In this document: piece by piece, positions 8,477-17,956 of the stretch
How positions within the stretch are numbered: position 1 is the stretch's first letter
Layout of the letters: the number at the start of each line of letters is the position of its first letter
Assembly: GCF_020686965.1 (NCBI RefSeq)
Contig: NZ_JAJEPS010000004.1
Span: 1 to 64,000 of the forward strand
Length of the DNA stretch: 64,000 bases
Source: Hominiventricola filiformis
GTDB lineage: Bacteria; Bacillota; Clostridia; Lachnospirales; Lachnospiraceae
Direction of reading: 5' to 3'
The notes under the pieces: generated by a model
What the model saw: the letters and a program-made list of their open reading frames with translations, nothing else
What the model was told of the DNA's origin: nothing
Databases searched by the model: none
Position numbers and translations under genes: made by a program

Positions 8477-8750
8477 AAATGCCCCTTTCTTCTTACGAGA
8501 ACTGAAGGAAAGAAATTTTCAGGCATTCCATGTCCTCTGCCTTCTATCCCGGAAGTGAACTCTTTCTTCCCGCCGTCTCCATATTCCATTGTGTTCATTG
8601 TCGGGAAATTTGCTCGATCTGAGCTCCGAGAATGAGATTTGACACGTTATTAAGATACGTGCACCGAAAGCATGATCACTTCCAGTGCACTTTTAGAATA
8701 GCATATAGTTTTGCAAAATACAACATTAAATAGATGATACTGGAATAATT

Positions 8751-9020
8751 TTACTCTTCCCCATCCATCGCCATATATGCATTGGCGATTCGTCTGTAGT
8801 CGAATTCTTTTTTAATCTGCTGCACGGTGAAATCATCACCATCCATGATACATTCGTAGATATACCTACCCTCATCATCAATCGTGTCATCTTTCACAAC
8901 CGCACCGACTACATAATGTTTCTCTTCAAAATCAAATTCATCGACAACCGCCATCTCCACATCGGAACCATCTTTTGCTGTTACATGAAATGTCACATAT
9001 TCTTCCATCATTTCTTCCAT
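8751..9020 (-). CDS. DUF1292 family protein (YrzB-like)
   Basis: Small 89-residue very acidic protein of the DUF1292 family, common in Firmicutes and of unknown function. It has the typical beta-strand pattern: YVTFHVTAKDGSDVEMAVVD, then HYVVGAVV, and RYIYECIMDGDDFTVQQI. AAAGGAG lies nine nt before the ATG; a second Met four residues in could also serve. It is downstream of the M42 peptidase with a 29-nt gap, so it may share its transcript. No catalytic residues can be proposed. Confidence 0.8.
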   Translation of the reverse strand: MEEMMEEYVTFHVTAKDGSDVEMAVVDEFDFEEKHYVVGAVVKDDTIDDEGRYIYECIMDGDDFTVQQIKKEFDYRRIANAYMAMDGEE

Positions 9021-9049
9021 TGTTTTACACTCCTTTATTCCGTAGTCAT

Positions 9050-10084
9050 TTACCCGAGGTATGCTTTCAGAAGTTCAAATGTATTTTTCACCCCATCCAC
9101 ATGACTTCTTTCATATCCATGGGAAGCATAGACGCCTGCACCGATCAGACCATGACGCACATCATATCCTGCAGTGAGCGCCACATCTGCATCAGAGCCA
9201 TAATGAGGATACACATCTACGGCAAAATCAATATTATTTTCTTTTGCAGCTTTGATAAGACCGCTTACTACATCATAATGATATGGACCATGACTGTCTT
9301 TTGCACAGATGGATACCTGTGTTTCATCGCAGGCAAGTCCTTCTCCGACACATCCCATATCAACAGAAATGACTTCTGTAACCCCTTCTGGGATGGATGC
9401 TGCTCCACCATGTCCTACTTCTTCAAAGACTGTAATATGTTGGTAAATCATTCTCTCTGGTGTCACATTCTCTTCTTTCAAATATTTTGCATATCCCAGC
9501 AGAATTCCTACACTCAATTTATCATCCAGAAAACGGCTCTTAATATATCCGGACTTTGTCACTGTTGTTCTTGGATCAAAGCACACAAAATCACCGGTCA
9601 TAATACCCAGCTTTTCTGTATCTTTTTTTGTTTTTACATTTTCATCCAGGATAACTTCAACAGAATCATAACTTCTCTTTATACCATCATATTCATCGTT
9701 TACATGGATCGATGCATTGATCAGCTGTAAAGTACCTTCATAATTTCCGTTAAAACGGGTGATAACTTTACAGTTTTCTGCTTCCGCATTGTTTGCATTC
9801 ATTCCGCCGACAGCGGTCACTCGAAGTCTTCCATTGCTCTTAATCTCTGCCACCATTGCGCCAAGAGTATCAATATGTGCTTCCAGCTGCACTGCATTTT
9901 CTTTGTCTCTGCCGCCAATTGCAACAAGGATTCCGCCTTTTACCGTAAGCTGTGGTTCGTAACCAAGTTTTTTATATTCCTCCATCACATAGTCTGCCAC
10001 TTCCCGTGTGTAACCGGAAGGACTGTCAATTGCAAGAATCTTTCTGGTCTCTTCCACCATATAGTCTACATAGTCTTTACTCAT
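9050..10084 (-). CDS. M42 family metallopeptidase (glutamyl aminopeptidase-like)
   Basis: Cytosolic dinuclear-metal aminopeptidase of the FrvX/PepA M42 group, which forms large tetrahedral complexes acting on short peptides. Metal ligands are recognisable in order: His and Asp in QLEAHIDTLG, Asp in RFLDDKLSVGI, the Glu pair in VFEEVGHGG, Asp in ISVDMGCVG, and the C-terminal His in YASHGYERSH. The 344-residue length is normal. The ATG sits just after the TAA of the YgjP-like gene, and the AAAGGAG ribosome site overlaps that stop, so the two are probably co-translated. With Opp and PepT elsewhere in the window it fits a peptide-consuming lifestyle. Confidence 0.92.
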   Translation of the reverse strand: MSKDYVDYMVEETRKILAIDSPSGYTREVADYVMEEYKKLGYEPQLTVKGGILVAIGGRDKENAVQLEAHIDTLGAMVAEIKSNGRLRVTAVGGMNANNAEAENCKVITRFNGNYEGTLQLINASIHVNDEYDGIKRSYDSVEVILDENVKTKKDTEKLGIMTGDFVCFDPRTTVTKSGYIKSRFLDDKLSVGILLGYAKYLKEENVTPERMIYQHITVFEEVGHGGAASIPEGVTEVISVDMGCVGEGLACDETQVSICAKDSHGPYHYDVVSGLIKAAKENNIDFAVDVYPHYGSDADVALTAGYDVRHGLIGAGVYASHGYERSHVDGVKNTFELLKAYLG

Positions 10085-10088
10085 TCAT

Positions 10089-10664
10089 TTACTCCTTTTT
10101 CAATCGTTCCCGACACGCTTTCCAGTTTGGATAAACCTGGTCAAGAATTCCGTAGAAATGCACATTATGTCCGCGTTCCAGAAGATGCGTCAGTTCGTGG
10201 ACAACCACATATTCAATACATTCTTCCGGGTAAGCACCCAGCCACAGACTGATAGAAATATTTCCGTTTTTTGTATTACAGCTTCCCCACTGGGATTTTG
10301 TTTTACGAATAGTCACCTTGTTGCTGCAGACGCCGAGAATCGGCTCCCATTTTCGAAACATACCGGGAAGCAGTTCCAGAAGCCGGTCGCGGTAAGCAGG
10401 TGCCATTTTTTCTTTTTCCAGTTCTTTCCGAAATTTTTCCTCGTCGGTCGGAACTGGCTGTTGTTTTAATTTACGTTCATAATTATCCAGCCAATGCCGG
10501 ATATGCGGAGTCTCCAGAGCCAGCAGTCCTGCCTTATAGGTCGCACTGTATGGAATAGACATGAGAATCACATGAGGATTGTCTCTCTTGATTCGCACAT
10601 TTGTATTTTTTACATTTTTCTTCGTAATCTGAACGGTGTACTGTTTCCAGATAAAGCTTTTCAT
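10089..10664 (-). CDS. YgjP-like / DUF45 metallopeptidase domain protein
   Basis: 191-residue putative zinc metallopeptidase of the YgjP (DUF45) family. The gluzincin signature HELTH is in YVVVHELTHLLERGHN, followed by the third-ligand region FYGILDQVYPNW. The conserved family block TKSQWGSCNTKNGNIS precedes it. The open frame reaches back to 10892 inside the kinase gene, but that extension is a shadow. The ATG at 10664 overlaps the kinase stop as ATGA and begins MKSFIWKQY, which suits the family. Substrates of the family are not established. It forms a tight operon with the kinase upstream and the M42 peptidase downstream. Confidence 0.85.
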   Translation of the reverse strand: MKSFIWKQYTVQITKKNVKNTNVRIKRDNPHVILMSIPYSATYKAGLLALETPHIRHWLDNYERKLKQQPVPTDEEKFRKELEKEKMAPAYRDRLLELLPGMFRKWEPILGVCSNKVTIRKTKSQWGSCNTKNGNISISLWLGAYPEECIEYVVVHELTHLLERGHNVHFYGILDQVYPNWKACRERLKKE

Positions 10665-11605
10665 GACAACACTGTATCTCCGTTTGTTTTCATAAATTCT
10701 CTTACCCTGCCATCTGTCAGCTTTGCCTCGGAAGCACCGACAAACAATGTACTGTAAGAACCTGCTGCGCAGGCATATCTGCAAGCGTCCTCCATGGAAT
10801 CCCCTTCCAGAATTCGGTAGATAAATGCAGCGGACATACAATCTCCTGCCCCGGTAGTATCCACCGGACGTACCGGAATTGCCGGAATCCACCCTGAAAA
10901 ATGTTTATCTGAACAATAGCAGCCTTCAGAACCACATTTAATAATGACATGATCACTTCCCAGATTTCGAAATACACGCGCTGCCTCCTCCGCGGTCTCT
11001 GTTCCTGTCATATTCAGAACATCATAGAGGCTTGGAAGGAAGTAATCAATTTCCGGAAGAAACGGTTCTATTCCTGCAAGGCCCAGTCCCTGCTTATCTG
11101 CCGCCAGATCTGCAAACACACGAATGTTCTGGTGATGGGCTGTCTGAAGATATGGCAGCAATCCGTTCCACTCCAGTTCCGGCATGGAGAAAAGACTGGC
11201 CAGTGAAATTGCCCTGCAGTCTTCGGGAAGCACTTTCGGTAAATCTTCCGCACACAACGTGCTGTGCGCTCCCTGCACGGAAAAAATATGTCGTTCCCCT
11301 TCAGGGTTAATCAGCACCATGGCCGTTCCTGTCCGTATGCCTTCTTTCGATCGTACAAAAGAAACATCTACATTTCTTTCCTGTAATGCTGCTCTCAACA
11401 TCTGGCCGGTGCTGTCATCTCCTGTGCATGCACATAATGCCGTATCCACCCGAAAATCCGCCAGATGAATACTCTGGTTTACGGCATCTCCGCCCGGAAG
11501 AATCCGAATATCGGAAATCCTCTGTTTTTCTTTCCAGTTTACAGAGTCTTCTATCGGTGTAGCTGCAATATCCATCACCGCAGAACCAATGCATAGCACT
11601 TTCAT
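10661..11605 (-). CDS. PfkB family carbohydrate kinase
   Basis: 314-residue ribokinase-fold kinase of unknown sugar or nucleoside specificity. The N-terminal strand KVLCIGSAVMDI, the substrate-binding GG in LPGGDAVNQSIHLA, and the C-terminal PfkB signature with the catalytic Asp in VDTTGAGDCMSAAFIYRI are all present. GGGAG is nine nt upstream of the ATG. It starts four nt after the activase stop and overlaps the YgjP-like gene, so it is inside an operon. Neighbours do not point to a particular sugar; ribokinase, fructokinase or nucleoside kinase roles are all possible. Confidence 0.9.
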   Translation of the reverse strand: MKVLCIGSAVMDIAATPIEDSVNWKEKQRISDIRILPGGDAVNQSIHLADFRVDTALCACTGDDSTGQMLRAALQERNVDVSFVRSKEGIRTGTAMVLINPEGERHIFSVQGAHSTLCAEDLPKVLPEDCRAISLASLFSMPELEWNGLLPYLQTAHHQNIRVFADLAADKQGLGLAGIEPFLPEIDYFLPSLYDVLNMTGTETAEEAARVFRNLGSDHVIIKCGSEGCYCSDKHFSGWIPAIPVRPVDTTGAGDCMSAAFIYRILEGDSMEDACRYACAAGSYSTLFVGASEAKLTDGRVREFMKTNGDTVLS

Positions 11606-11609
11606 GTCA

Positions 11610-14600
11610 TCAGGCTCCCTTCTGCTGCGTTTTCTTCTGCTCCTCCTGCCGTCTTTCTTCTTCTGCAGCCGCCTTTGTATTCATAATCAGCATCTGCAGC
11701 CGATTCTCAATATTGGCAAAGCTCACATCCGGATCATAGTCCAGCGGCAGAATCTGGACATTCGGATACAACTCCTTCAAGCGTTTGGAAATACCTCGTC
11801 CTACCACATGATTCGGCAGACATCCAAAGGGCTGCAGGATAATAAATGCCTTACATCCATGTGCAGCATGATGAAGAATTTCCCCCGGAATGAGTACACC
11901 CTCTCCCGCGTCAAAGGTGTGATGAATGATCGGATCACTCTCCTTTACCAGATCCTGCATTCTGCATGCTTTCTCATAGAGCGGATGAGCCAATGCAATC
12001 TCATCGGTCATATCATGTGCCATATTGAATACTTTATCTACAATCGCAAACCAGGCTTTCTTATCCAGTGGTTTCTTCAGATGATATTCCCGAATCTGAG
12101 ATCCCTGGTAAAAATATGTCTTGCGGATAACATCCGTCATCTTTGCTTCGATAATTTCAAATCCATTCTGTTCCAGATATTTTTCGATGTCATGGTTTGC
12201 TCCTGGATGGAAATTCAGAAGATACTCACCTACAATCAGCACACCAGGCTTCGGCACACTGCGGTCATACTCTACTTCTTTCATGATTTCGATTGCCTTC
12301 CGGAATCCCTTTTTTGCTCCCGGAACACCGGATCTCATCATTCCGTAGATTACCTGATCCATAGCACGCTCAAATGCCGCATCCGCACTTCCGTTTATTC
12401 TTTCATAAGGACGGATTTTTCTGAGCAGTTCCTCCAGTGCATCAATCATGGGCAGGGCAAATGCTATGCGCACTGCTGATAGCATATTCATCTTAAAGCC
12501 CGGATGCATATGGTGAACATCCACATCATCGTTGGTGAGCACCGGAACATCTTCATAACCGGCATCGTCCAGTGCCTTTCTGAGCAGCGCACCATAATGT
12601 GTAAGACGGCAATCCCCTACATATTTTCCCATACCCACTGCTACTTGCTGTCCATCATATTTTCCGCTTCTCAACGCTGCCAGTGCTTCGCCGATAACAA
12701 TCTGTGCCGGGAAACAGATATCATTATGAACATACTGTTTTCCCAGACGGATGGCATCTTCTCTTCCCACTTCCAATGGTACTGCACGGATACCCTGTCC
12801 GGAAAGAGCAGCAGACATAACACGGCAAAATGCATGAGAGGTATTCGGTACCAGTACGATTCGTTCTTTTCTGCACTTTTTTGTAAATTTCACTGGGTAC
12901 GGATCAGAAAGAGCATGTATTTCCCGATGCATATGAAGTTCCCGGCTCATCTCTACTGTCTCTATAAAGGATCTCACACGAATCTTCAGAGGTCCCTGCA
13001 CATCACTTTCATCCAGCTTCAGAATCAGCGGCGTCTTTCCTGAGATTTCCTTCATCATACGGATAATCTCATCGGAAAGATATGCGTCATGACCACATCC
13101 GAAACTTACAATCTGTACATATTCCAGATGCTCACTTTCTGCCGCAAGCACTGCGGAAGAAAGCATTCTGGCATGATAATTATTCACGATATCCAGTCTG
13201 CTGTTGCTCAGATCCACCTCCGTCACACCCGGAACAGAATCTGCCGTCAGCACTGGAATTCCCATACTGGTAAACATTTTCGGCAGATCATGGTTCACCA
13301 GCGCATCATTCTGATAAGGTCTGGATGCAAGAACCACTGCATAACGACCTTCTGACCTCACCTGTTGCATCACTTTTTCCCCGGCATCTTTCAGCTGTCT
13401 TTCAAATGATGCCTGTGCCTGGTCAGCCGCCTCTATGGCTTTTTTTGTGATATCCGGTGAAATATCAAACGTATCTTTCATATAAGCGGTGAGCTGCCGG
13501 TTCCGGTCTTCCGTCCGATACCAGTGAAATAACGGAGCATCAAAGGGAATATGAAAACGTTTTTCCGGATTATCAGAATTGCGGATGACAATCGGATATC
13601 CCTTGACGATCGCACACATAGATTCACTGGTGCTGGCTGTATTTTCCGAAGATACGGTTGTAATCGTCGGCATAAAGATGCGGTCTACATGATGCTCTGT
13701 CAGATTCCTGATATGGCCATGTACCAGTTTTGCCGGAAAGCATACCGTATCGGAAGTCACTGCTGACAGTCCGCTTTCATAGATTTTTCTGGTACTCTTG
13801 TCTGAGATCTGCACCTGATAGCCAAGTGAACGGAAGAAGGTGGTCCAGAACGGCATGGTCTCCCAGTAAGACAATACTCTCGGAATTCCAATAACCGTTT
13901 CTTTTTCCGGCAAGAGCTTTGGATAAGGATACTCTTCAAACAACAGTTTTTCCCGCAGATCAAAAAGGTCCGGAACGGCATCCTTTTCTTTCCGTACTTC
14001 TTTCAATTTTTCACGTACTTTTGCATCCTTCGGATCACCGAGAATCTCGCCACGCTCACAGCGGTTATTGGTAATCCAGGAATTTCCGTTGGAAAATTTC
14101 ACAATCGTTCTGCGGCAGTGGTTCGTACAGAACGGGCACGGCAGATTTGCTTCCCTGCTGTATGAAAACTCATCCAGTGCATCCAGTCCGATAAAGGATG
14201 CTTTCTTCTTTCCTGTCTCAAACTGTTCTTTTGTAATCAAAGCCACACCGATGGCTCCCATGATACCCGGATATGGTGCACGGATAACTTCACGCCCCAG
14301 ATACTGTTCCAGTGCGCAGAGTACGGCATCATTTTCAAACGTACCGCCCTGCACCACAATACGGTCTCCCAGAGAGTCTACATTGGAAATACGGATGACT
14401 TTGGTAAATACATTTTCAATGATAGAACGACACAGTCCCGCCATAATATCTTCCGGAAGCTTTCCGTTCCGCTGCTCGGTAATAATACTGCTGTTCATAA
14501 ATACTGTGCAGCGGCTGCCAAGGGCTGCCGGATGCTCAGATGAAAATGCGGCAGAAGCAATTTCCTGCATGGGAATATGCAGATTTGCCGCAAAATTTCC

Positions 14601-16016
14601 AAGGAACGAGCCACATCCGGAAGAACAGGCCTCATTGACCAGAATGTTGGTGATAATGCCATGATCCAGCCAGATTGCTTTCATATCCTGTCCTCCGATA
14701 TCCAGAAGAAATGTGGCATCTTTAACATATTTTTCCGCTGCTCTTGCATGCGCAACCGTCTCTACAGTATGGCATTCCGTATCAAATGCCTTTGCAAACA
14801 GCATTTCTCCATATCCTGTAGTTCCTGCTGCCAGAATCTGCAGATCTGCTCCGACCTGTCTGTAACGTTCCCGCATATCTATGAGTGCCGTCTTCGCCAC
14901 TGTCAGCGGATCTCCTTCATTGGGAGCATAAAATGATCCCAGAATCTCCTCTCTTTCATCTATCAGTGCAAATTTTGTCGTCGTACTGCCGGAATCAATA
15001 CCAAGGTAAGCTCTTACTGTCTCTCCTTTTTCCGGCAGCTTCCATTCCGGAGGATGATGAGAATGCCTCTTTTCAAATGCAAGCTTCTCTTTTTCAGAAG
15101 CAAAGAACGGTTTTGCACTGTCTGAAATCTCCCCTTGCTCACTCTGTTCTTCCAGAAGCAGCTGTTTCATCAGTTTTGGAATCTCACGTGCTTCTCCCTC
15201 ATCTGTAAACAGTTCTTCCAGCGAAAGGGCTGCACCATATGCCACCATCAGTTCCGGATGTTCCGGAATCAGAGTCTCCTCTTCTTTCAATCCCAGACGT
15301 TCCGCAAAAACACGGATCAGCGTCGGGTTAAAGGTCAATGGACCACCTTCAAAAATGACCGGTTTTTCAATGTCCAGTCCCTGTGCAAGACCTCCAATCG
15401 TTTGCTTTGCAATAGCATGAAATGCAGAAAGTGCCAGATCTTCCCTGGCAATTCCCTGATTTAGAAGCGGCTGAATATCTGTTTTTGCATAAACACCGCA
15501 TCGTCCGGATATATCATACACACAGGTCCCCTTTGCAGCCAGTGCATTAAATTCCTCCACCGGCACCTGAAGAATAGATGCAATTTCATCAATAAATGCC
15601 CCGGTTCCTCCGGCGCAGCTTCCATTCATTCTCATATCGGTAACATTTAGAAGCCCTGTGTTCTCATCTTCTTTAAAAAAAATCATTTTTGCATCCTGTC
15701 CGCCCAGCTCAATGGCCGTTCTGACATGATGATACTGCTCTCTTAATGCCATGGAATTGGCAACCACTTCCTGAATAAACGGTACATGCAGTCTCTCTGA
15801 GAGAAGTTTTGCTCCGGAACCCGTGAGCACCAGTCTGATTTTTGTATGTGGGAAGGCTTTTTCCAGTCGTCTCAGGGCATCATATACGCTGTGTACCTGA
15901 GCTGCCTGATGCCTTCTATAATCCGAGTAAACAACTTTTCCGTTCTCCGGATTGATCGCAGCTATTTTGGTTGTAGTAGAACCGACGTCAATGCCGGTCA
16001 ACAATATTTCCTTCAC
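11610..16016 (-). CDS. Giant acyl-CoA dehydratase activase (BadF/BcrA ATPase fused to DUF2229)
   Basis: About 1,468 residues. Members combine two ASKHA ATPase domains with a DUF2229 region and a dehydratase-component-like C-terminus. Homologous activators reduce 2-hydroxyacyl-CoA dehydratases by ATP-driven electron transfer from an iron-sulfur cluster. The first ATPase domain has GIDVGSTTTKIAAIN and GSCAGGTGAFIDEIA; the second has GIDSGSTTTKFALID and NEACSSGCGSFLGN. A Cys-rich motif (LPCPFCTNHCRRTIV, then NNRCERGE) follows near residue 650. The ATG at 16031 has no ribosome site, whereas GTG at 16016 has GAGG nine nt upstream and begins MKEILLTGIDVG, so it was chosen. No dehydratase subunits lie nearby, so the partner enzyme is unknown. 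Confidence 0.88.
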   Translation of the reverse strand: MKEILLTGIDVGSTTTKIAAINPENGKVVYSDYRRHQAAQVHSVYDALRRLEKAFPHTKIRLVLTGSGAKLLSERLHVPFIQEVVANSMALREQYHHVRTAIELGGQDAKMIFFKEDENTGLLNVTDMRMNGSCAGGTGAFIDEIASILQVPVEEFNALAAKGTCVYDISGRCGVYAKTDIQPLLNQGIAREDLALSAFHAIAKQTIGGLAQGLDIEKPVIFEGGPLTFNPTLIRVFAERLGLKEEETLIPEHPELMVAYGAALSLEELFTDEGEAREIPKLMKQLLLEEQSEQGEISDSAKPFFASEKEKLAFEKRHSHHPPEWKLPEKGETVRAYLGIDSGSTTTKFALIDEREEILGSFYAPNEGDPLTVAKTALIDMRERYRQVGADLQILAAGTTGYGEMLFAKAFDTECHTVETVAHARAAEKYVKDATFLLDIGGQDMKAIWLDHGIITNILVNEACSSGCGSFLGNFAANLHIPMQEIASAAFSSEHPAALGSRCTVFMNSSIITEQRNGKLPEDIMAGLCRSIIENVFTKVIRISNVDSLGDRIVVQGGTFENDAVLCALEQYLGREVIRAPYPGIMGAIGVALITKEQFETGKKKASFIGLDALDEFSYSREANLPCPFCTNHCRRTIVKFSNGNSWITNNRCERGEILGDPKDAKVREKLKEVRKEKDAVPDLFDLREKLLFEEYPYPKLLPEKETVIGIPRVLSYWETMPFWTTFFRSLGYQVQISDKSTRKIYESGLSAVTSDTVCFPAKLVHGHIRNLTEHHVDRIFMPTITTVSSENTASTSESMCAIVKGYPIVIRNSDNPEKRFHIPFDAPLFHWYRTEDRNRQLTAYMKDTFDISPDITKKAIEAADQAQASFERQLKDAGEKVMQQVRSEGRYAVVLASRPYQNDALVNHDLPKMFTSMGIPVLTADSVPGVTEVDLSNSRLDIVNNYHARMLSSAVLAAESEHLEYVQIVSFGCGHDAYLSDEIIRMMKEISGKTPLILKLDESDVQGPLKIRVRSFIETVEMSRELHMHREIHALSDPYPVKFTKKCRKERIVLVPNTSHAFCRVMSAALSGQGIRAVPLEVGREDAIRLGKQYVHNDICFPAQIVIGEALAALRSGKYDGQQVAVGMGKYVGDCRLTHYGALLRKALDDAGYEDVPVLTNDDVDVHHMHPGFKMNMLSAVRIAFALPMIDALEELLRKIRPYERINGSADAAFERAMDQVIYGMMRSGVPGAKKGFRKAIEIMKEVEYDRSVPKPGVLIVGEYLLNFHPGANHDIEKYLEQNGFEIIEAKMTDVIRKTYFYQGSQIREYHLKKPLDKKAWFAIVDKVFNMAHDMTDEIALAHPLYEKACRMQDLVKESDPIIHHTFDAGEGVLIPGEILHHAAHGCKAFIILQPFGCLPNHVVGRGISKRLKELYPNVQILPLDYDPDVSFANIENRLQMLIMNTKAAAEEERRQEEQKKTQQKGA

Positions 16017-16046
16017 TCTTTTGTACCTCATCTAAACAATCCAATA

Positions 16047-16086
16047 AGGCGGGTCTTTGGAATAATGGAATTCCTCCGACCCGCCT
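16047..16086 (-). terminator. Terminator of the atp operon
   Basis: AGGCGGGTC (16047-16055) pairs perfectly with GACCCGCCT (16078-16086). On the minus strand it is followed by a moderately T-rich tract (TTATTGGATTGTTT). It separates atpC from the activase gene. Confidence 0.7.
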
Positions 16087-16115
16087 CGCGGATGGTCACT
16101 GTCCTACCAGACAGT

Positions 16116-16529
16116 CTATCTCAAAAACTTTTCGGTCTCCTTCAGACGCGTCAATGCACGGGCCAAAGCTGCCTGTGTCGTATGATACTCCTGAATACTC
16201 TGCTTCTGACGAAGACGCTCCTGCGCACGCTCCAATGCCTCTTTTGCACGGTTGACATCCACTTCTTCCGGACGCTCCACCGTATCGGCAAGGACGGTAA
16301 CACGGTTGTTAGCAGCCATGCAAAACCCTTTTCCAAGGACTGCATAGGACCATTCTCCGCCTTCTTCCTTCTGCATACGCATTTCGCCGTTCTGTACGGC
16401 AATAATGGTTTCTTCATGATGTGCCATAATTGCCTGCTCACCATCTACTGCCGGGATAATCAAGCAATGGCAGAAACCTTCATAAAAAATTCGGTTACTG
16501 GATATGATTTTCACATAAAATTTCGACAT
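16116..16529 (-). CDS. atpC: ATP synthase epsilon subunit
   Basis: Central-stalk subunit of F1 that couples rotation to catalysis and can inhibit ATP hydrolysis. The 137-residue length is normal, with the N-terminal beta-sandwich (FYVKIISSNRIFYEG, then IPAVDGEQAIMAHHEET) and a C-terminal helical hairpin (EEVDVNRAKEALERAQERLR, then AALARALTRLK). GAGGTG is seven nt before the ATG. It is the last gene of the atp operon, 12 nt after atpD, followed by a stable stem-loop. Confidence 0.95.
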   Translation of the reverse strand: MSKFYVKIISSNRIFYEGFCHCLIIPAVDGEQAIMAHHEETIIAVQNGEMRMQKEEGGEWSYAVLGKGFCMAANNRVTVLADTVERPEEVDVNRAKEALERAQERLRQKQSIQEYHTTQAALARALTRLKETEKFLR

Positions 16530-16541
16530 GATCCATCACCT

Positions 16542-17939
16542 CTATACGGAAGCCGTCATGGTCTTGGCCTTAGCGACTACCTCCTCAATCGTTCCTACGT
16601 TGAAGAACGCTGCCTCCGGGTACTCATCCATCTCACCGTTAATAATAGCCTGGAAACCTTTGATGGTATCTTTCAGCGGTACATATTTACCGGGAATACC
16701 GGTAAAGTTCTCAGCTACATGGAACGGCTGAGACAGGAAACGCTGAATCTTTCTTGCACGGGCAACCGTCAGCTTATCTTCCTCAGACAATTCCTCCATA
16801 CCAAGGATGGCGATAATATCCTGCAGCTCTTTATATTTCTGCAGCATTTCCTGTACACGTCTTGCAGTTTCGTAATGCTCCTCTCCGACTACATCTGCTT
16901 CCAGAATACGGGAAGTGGACTCCAGCGGATCAACTGCCGGGTAAATACCCTGTTCTACGATCTTTCTGGAAAGTACAGTGGTTGCATCCAGATGTGCGAA
17001 GGTCGTTGCCGGAGCCGGGTCGGTTAAGTCATCGGCCGGCACATAAACAGCCTGTACAGAAGTAACTGAACCATTCTTCGTGGAAGCAATACGCTCCTGC
17101 AGTTCACCCATCTCAGTAGCCAGAGTCGGCTGATATCCTACTGCGGACGGCATACGTCCAAGCAGTGCAGATACCTCAGAACCAGCCTGTACGAAACGGA
17201 AAATGTTATCGATGAAGAGAAGCACGTTCTGATGCATCTCATCACGGAAATATTCAGCCATGGTCAGTCCTGTCTCTGCAACACGCATACGTGCTCCAGG
17301 TGGCTCGTTCATCTGACCAAATACCAGTGCAGTCTTGTTCAATACTCCGGATGCCTTCATCTCACTCCACAGGTCATTACCCTCACGGGAACGCTCTCCG
17401 ACACCGGTGAAGATAGAATATCCGCCGTGTTCGGTAGCAATATTTCTGATCAGTTCCTGAATAAGGACGGTCTTACCAACTCCTGCACCGCCGAACAGAC
17501 CGATCTTACCGCCTTTTGCATAAGGTGCCAGAAGATCAATGACCTTAATACCGGTCTCAAGAATCTCTACAACCGGGCTCTGATCTTCAAATGAAGGCGG
17601 ATCCTGATGGATACACCATTTTTCTGAATCTGTAATCTCTCCCTCTCCGTCTACGGTCTGACCGAGAACGTTGAAGAGACGGCCAAGGGTCTTCTCTCCG
17701 ACTGGAACAGTAATTCCCTGTCCGGTCTGGACAACTTCCATATCACGGCAGAGTCCTTCACTGGCAGACAGCATAATGCATCGAACCACATTGTGTCCCA
17801 TATGCTTTGCTACCTCCATCACGCACTCTTTTCCGTGATTATCAACTTTCAAAGCGTCCTTTATATGAGGGAGATTGCCCTTCTCGAACAGCACGTCGAT
17901 AACCGGGCCTGAAACCTGTATGATTTTACCTTTTTCCAT
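16542..17939 (-). CDS. atpD: ATP synthase beta subunit
   Basis: Catalytic F1 subunit, about 465 residues. Walker A is GGAGVGKTVLIQELI; GVGERSREGNDL supplies the catalytic Glu region and LLFIDNIFRF is the Walker B strand. The conserved ALLGRMPSAVGYQPTLATEM follows. The frame is open upstream to 17996, but ATG at 17939 (MEKGKIIQVSGPVIDV) matches the family start; AGGAG is 11 nt upstream, and a GTG three nt before is a possible alternative. It lies between atpG and atpC in standard order. Confidence 0.97.
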   Translation of the reverse strand: MEKGKIIQVSGPVIDVLFEKGNLPHIKDALKVDNHGKECVMEVAKHMGHNVVRCIMLSASEGLCRDMEVVQTGQGITVPVGEKTLGRLFNVLGQTVDGEGEITDSEKWCIHQDPPSFEDQSPVVEILETGIKVIDLLAPYAKGGKIGLFGGAGVGKTVLIQELIRNIATEHGGYSIFTGVGERSREGNDLWSEMKASGVLNKTALVFGQMNEPPGARMRVAETGLTMAEYFRDEMHQNVLLFIDNIFRFVQAGSEVSALLGRMPSAVGYQPTLATEMGELQERIASTKNGSVTSVQAVYVPADDLTDPAPATTFAHLDATTVLSRKIVEQGIYPAVDPLESTSRILEADVVGEEHYETARRVQEMLQKYKELQDIIAILGMEELSEEDKLTVARARKIQRFLSQPFHVAENFTGIPGKYVPLKDTIKGFQAIINGEMDEYPEAAFFNVGTIEEVVAKAKTMTASV

Positions 17940-17956
17940 CACACATGCATCTCCTT

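Noticed and set aside
8640..8695. GTGCAC and CACGT/ACGTG palindromes in the gap before the Rpn gene
   Set aside because: Short self-palindromic words with long loops; no promoter or T run ties them to a function.
15846..17027. 393-codon plus-strand frame across activase, atpC and atpD
   Set aside because: It crosses three real genes and a terminator and has no protein-like pattern.
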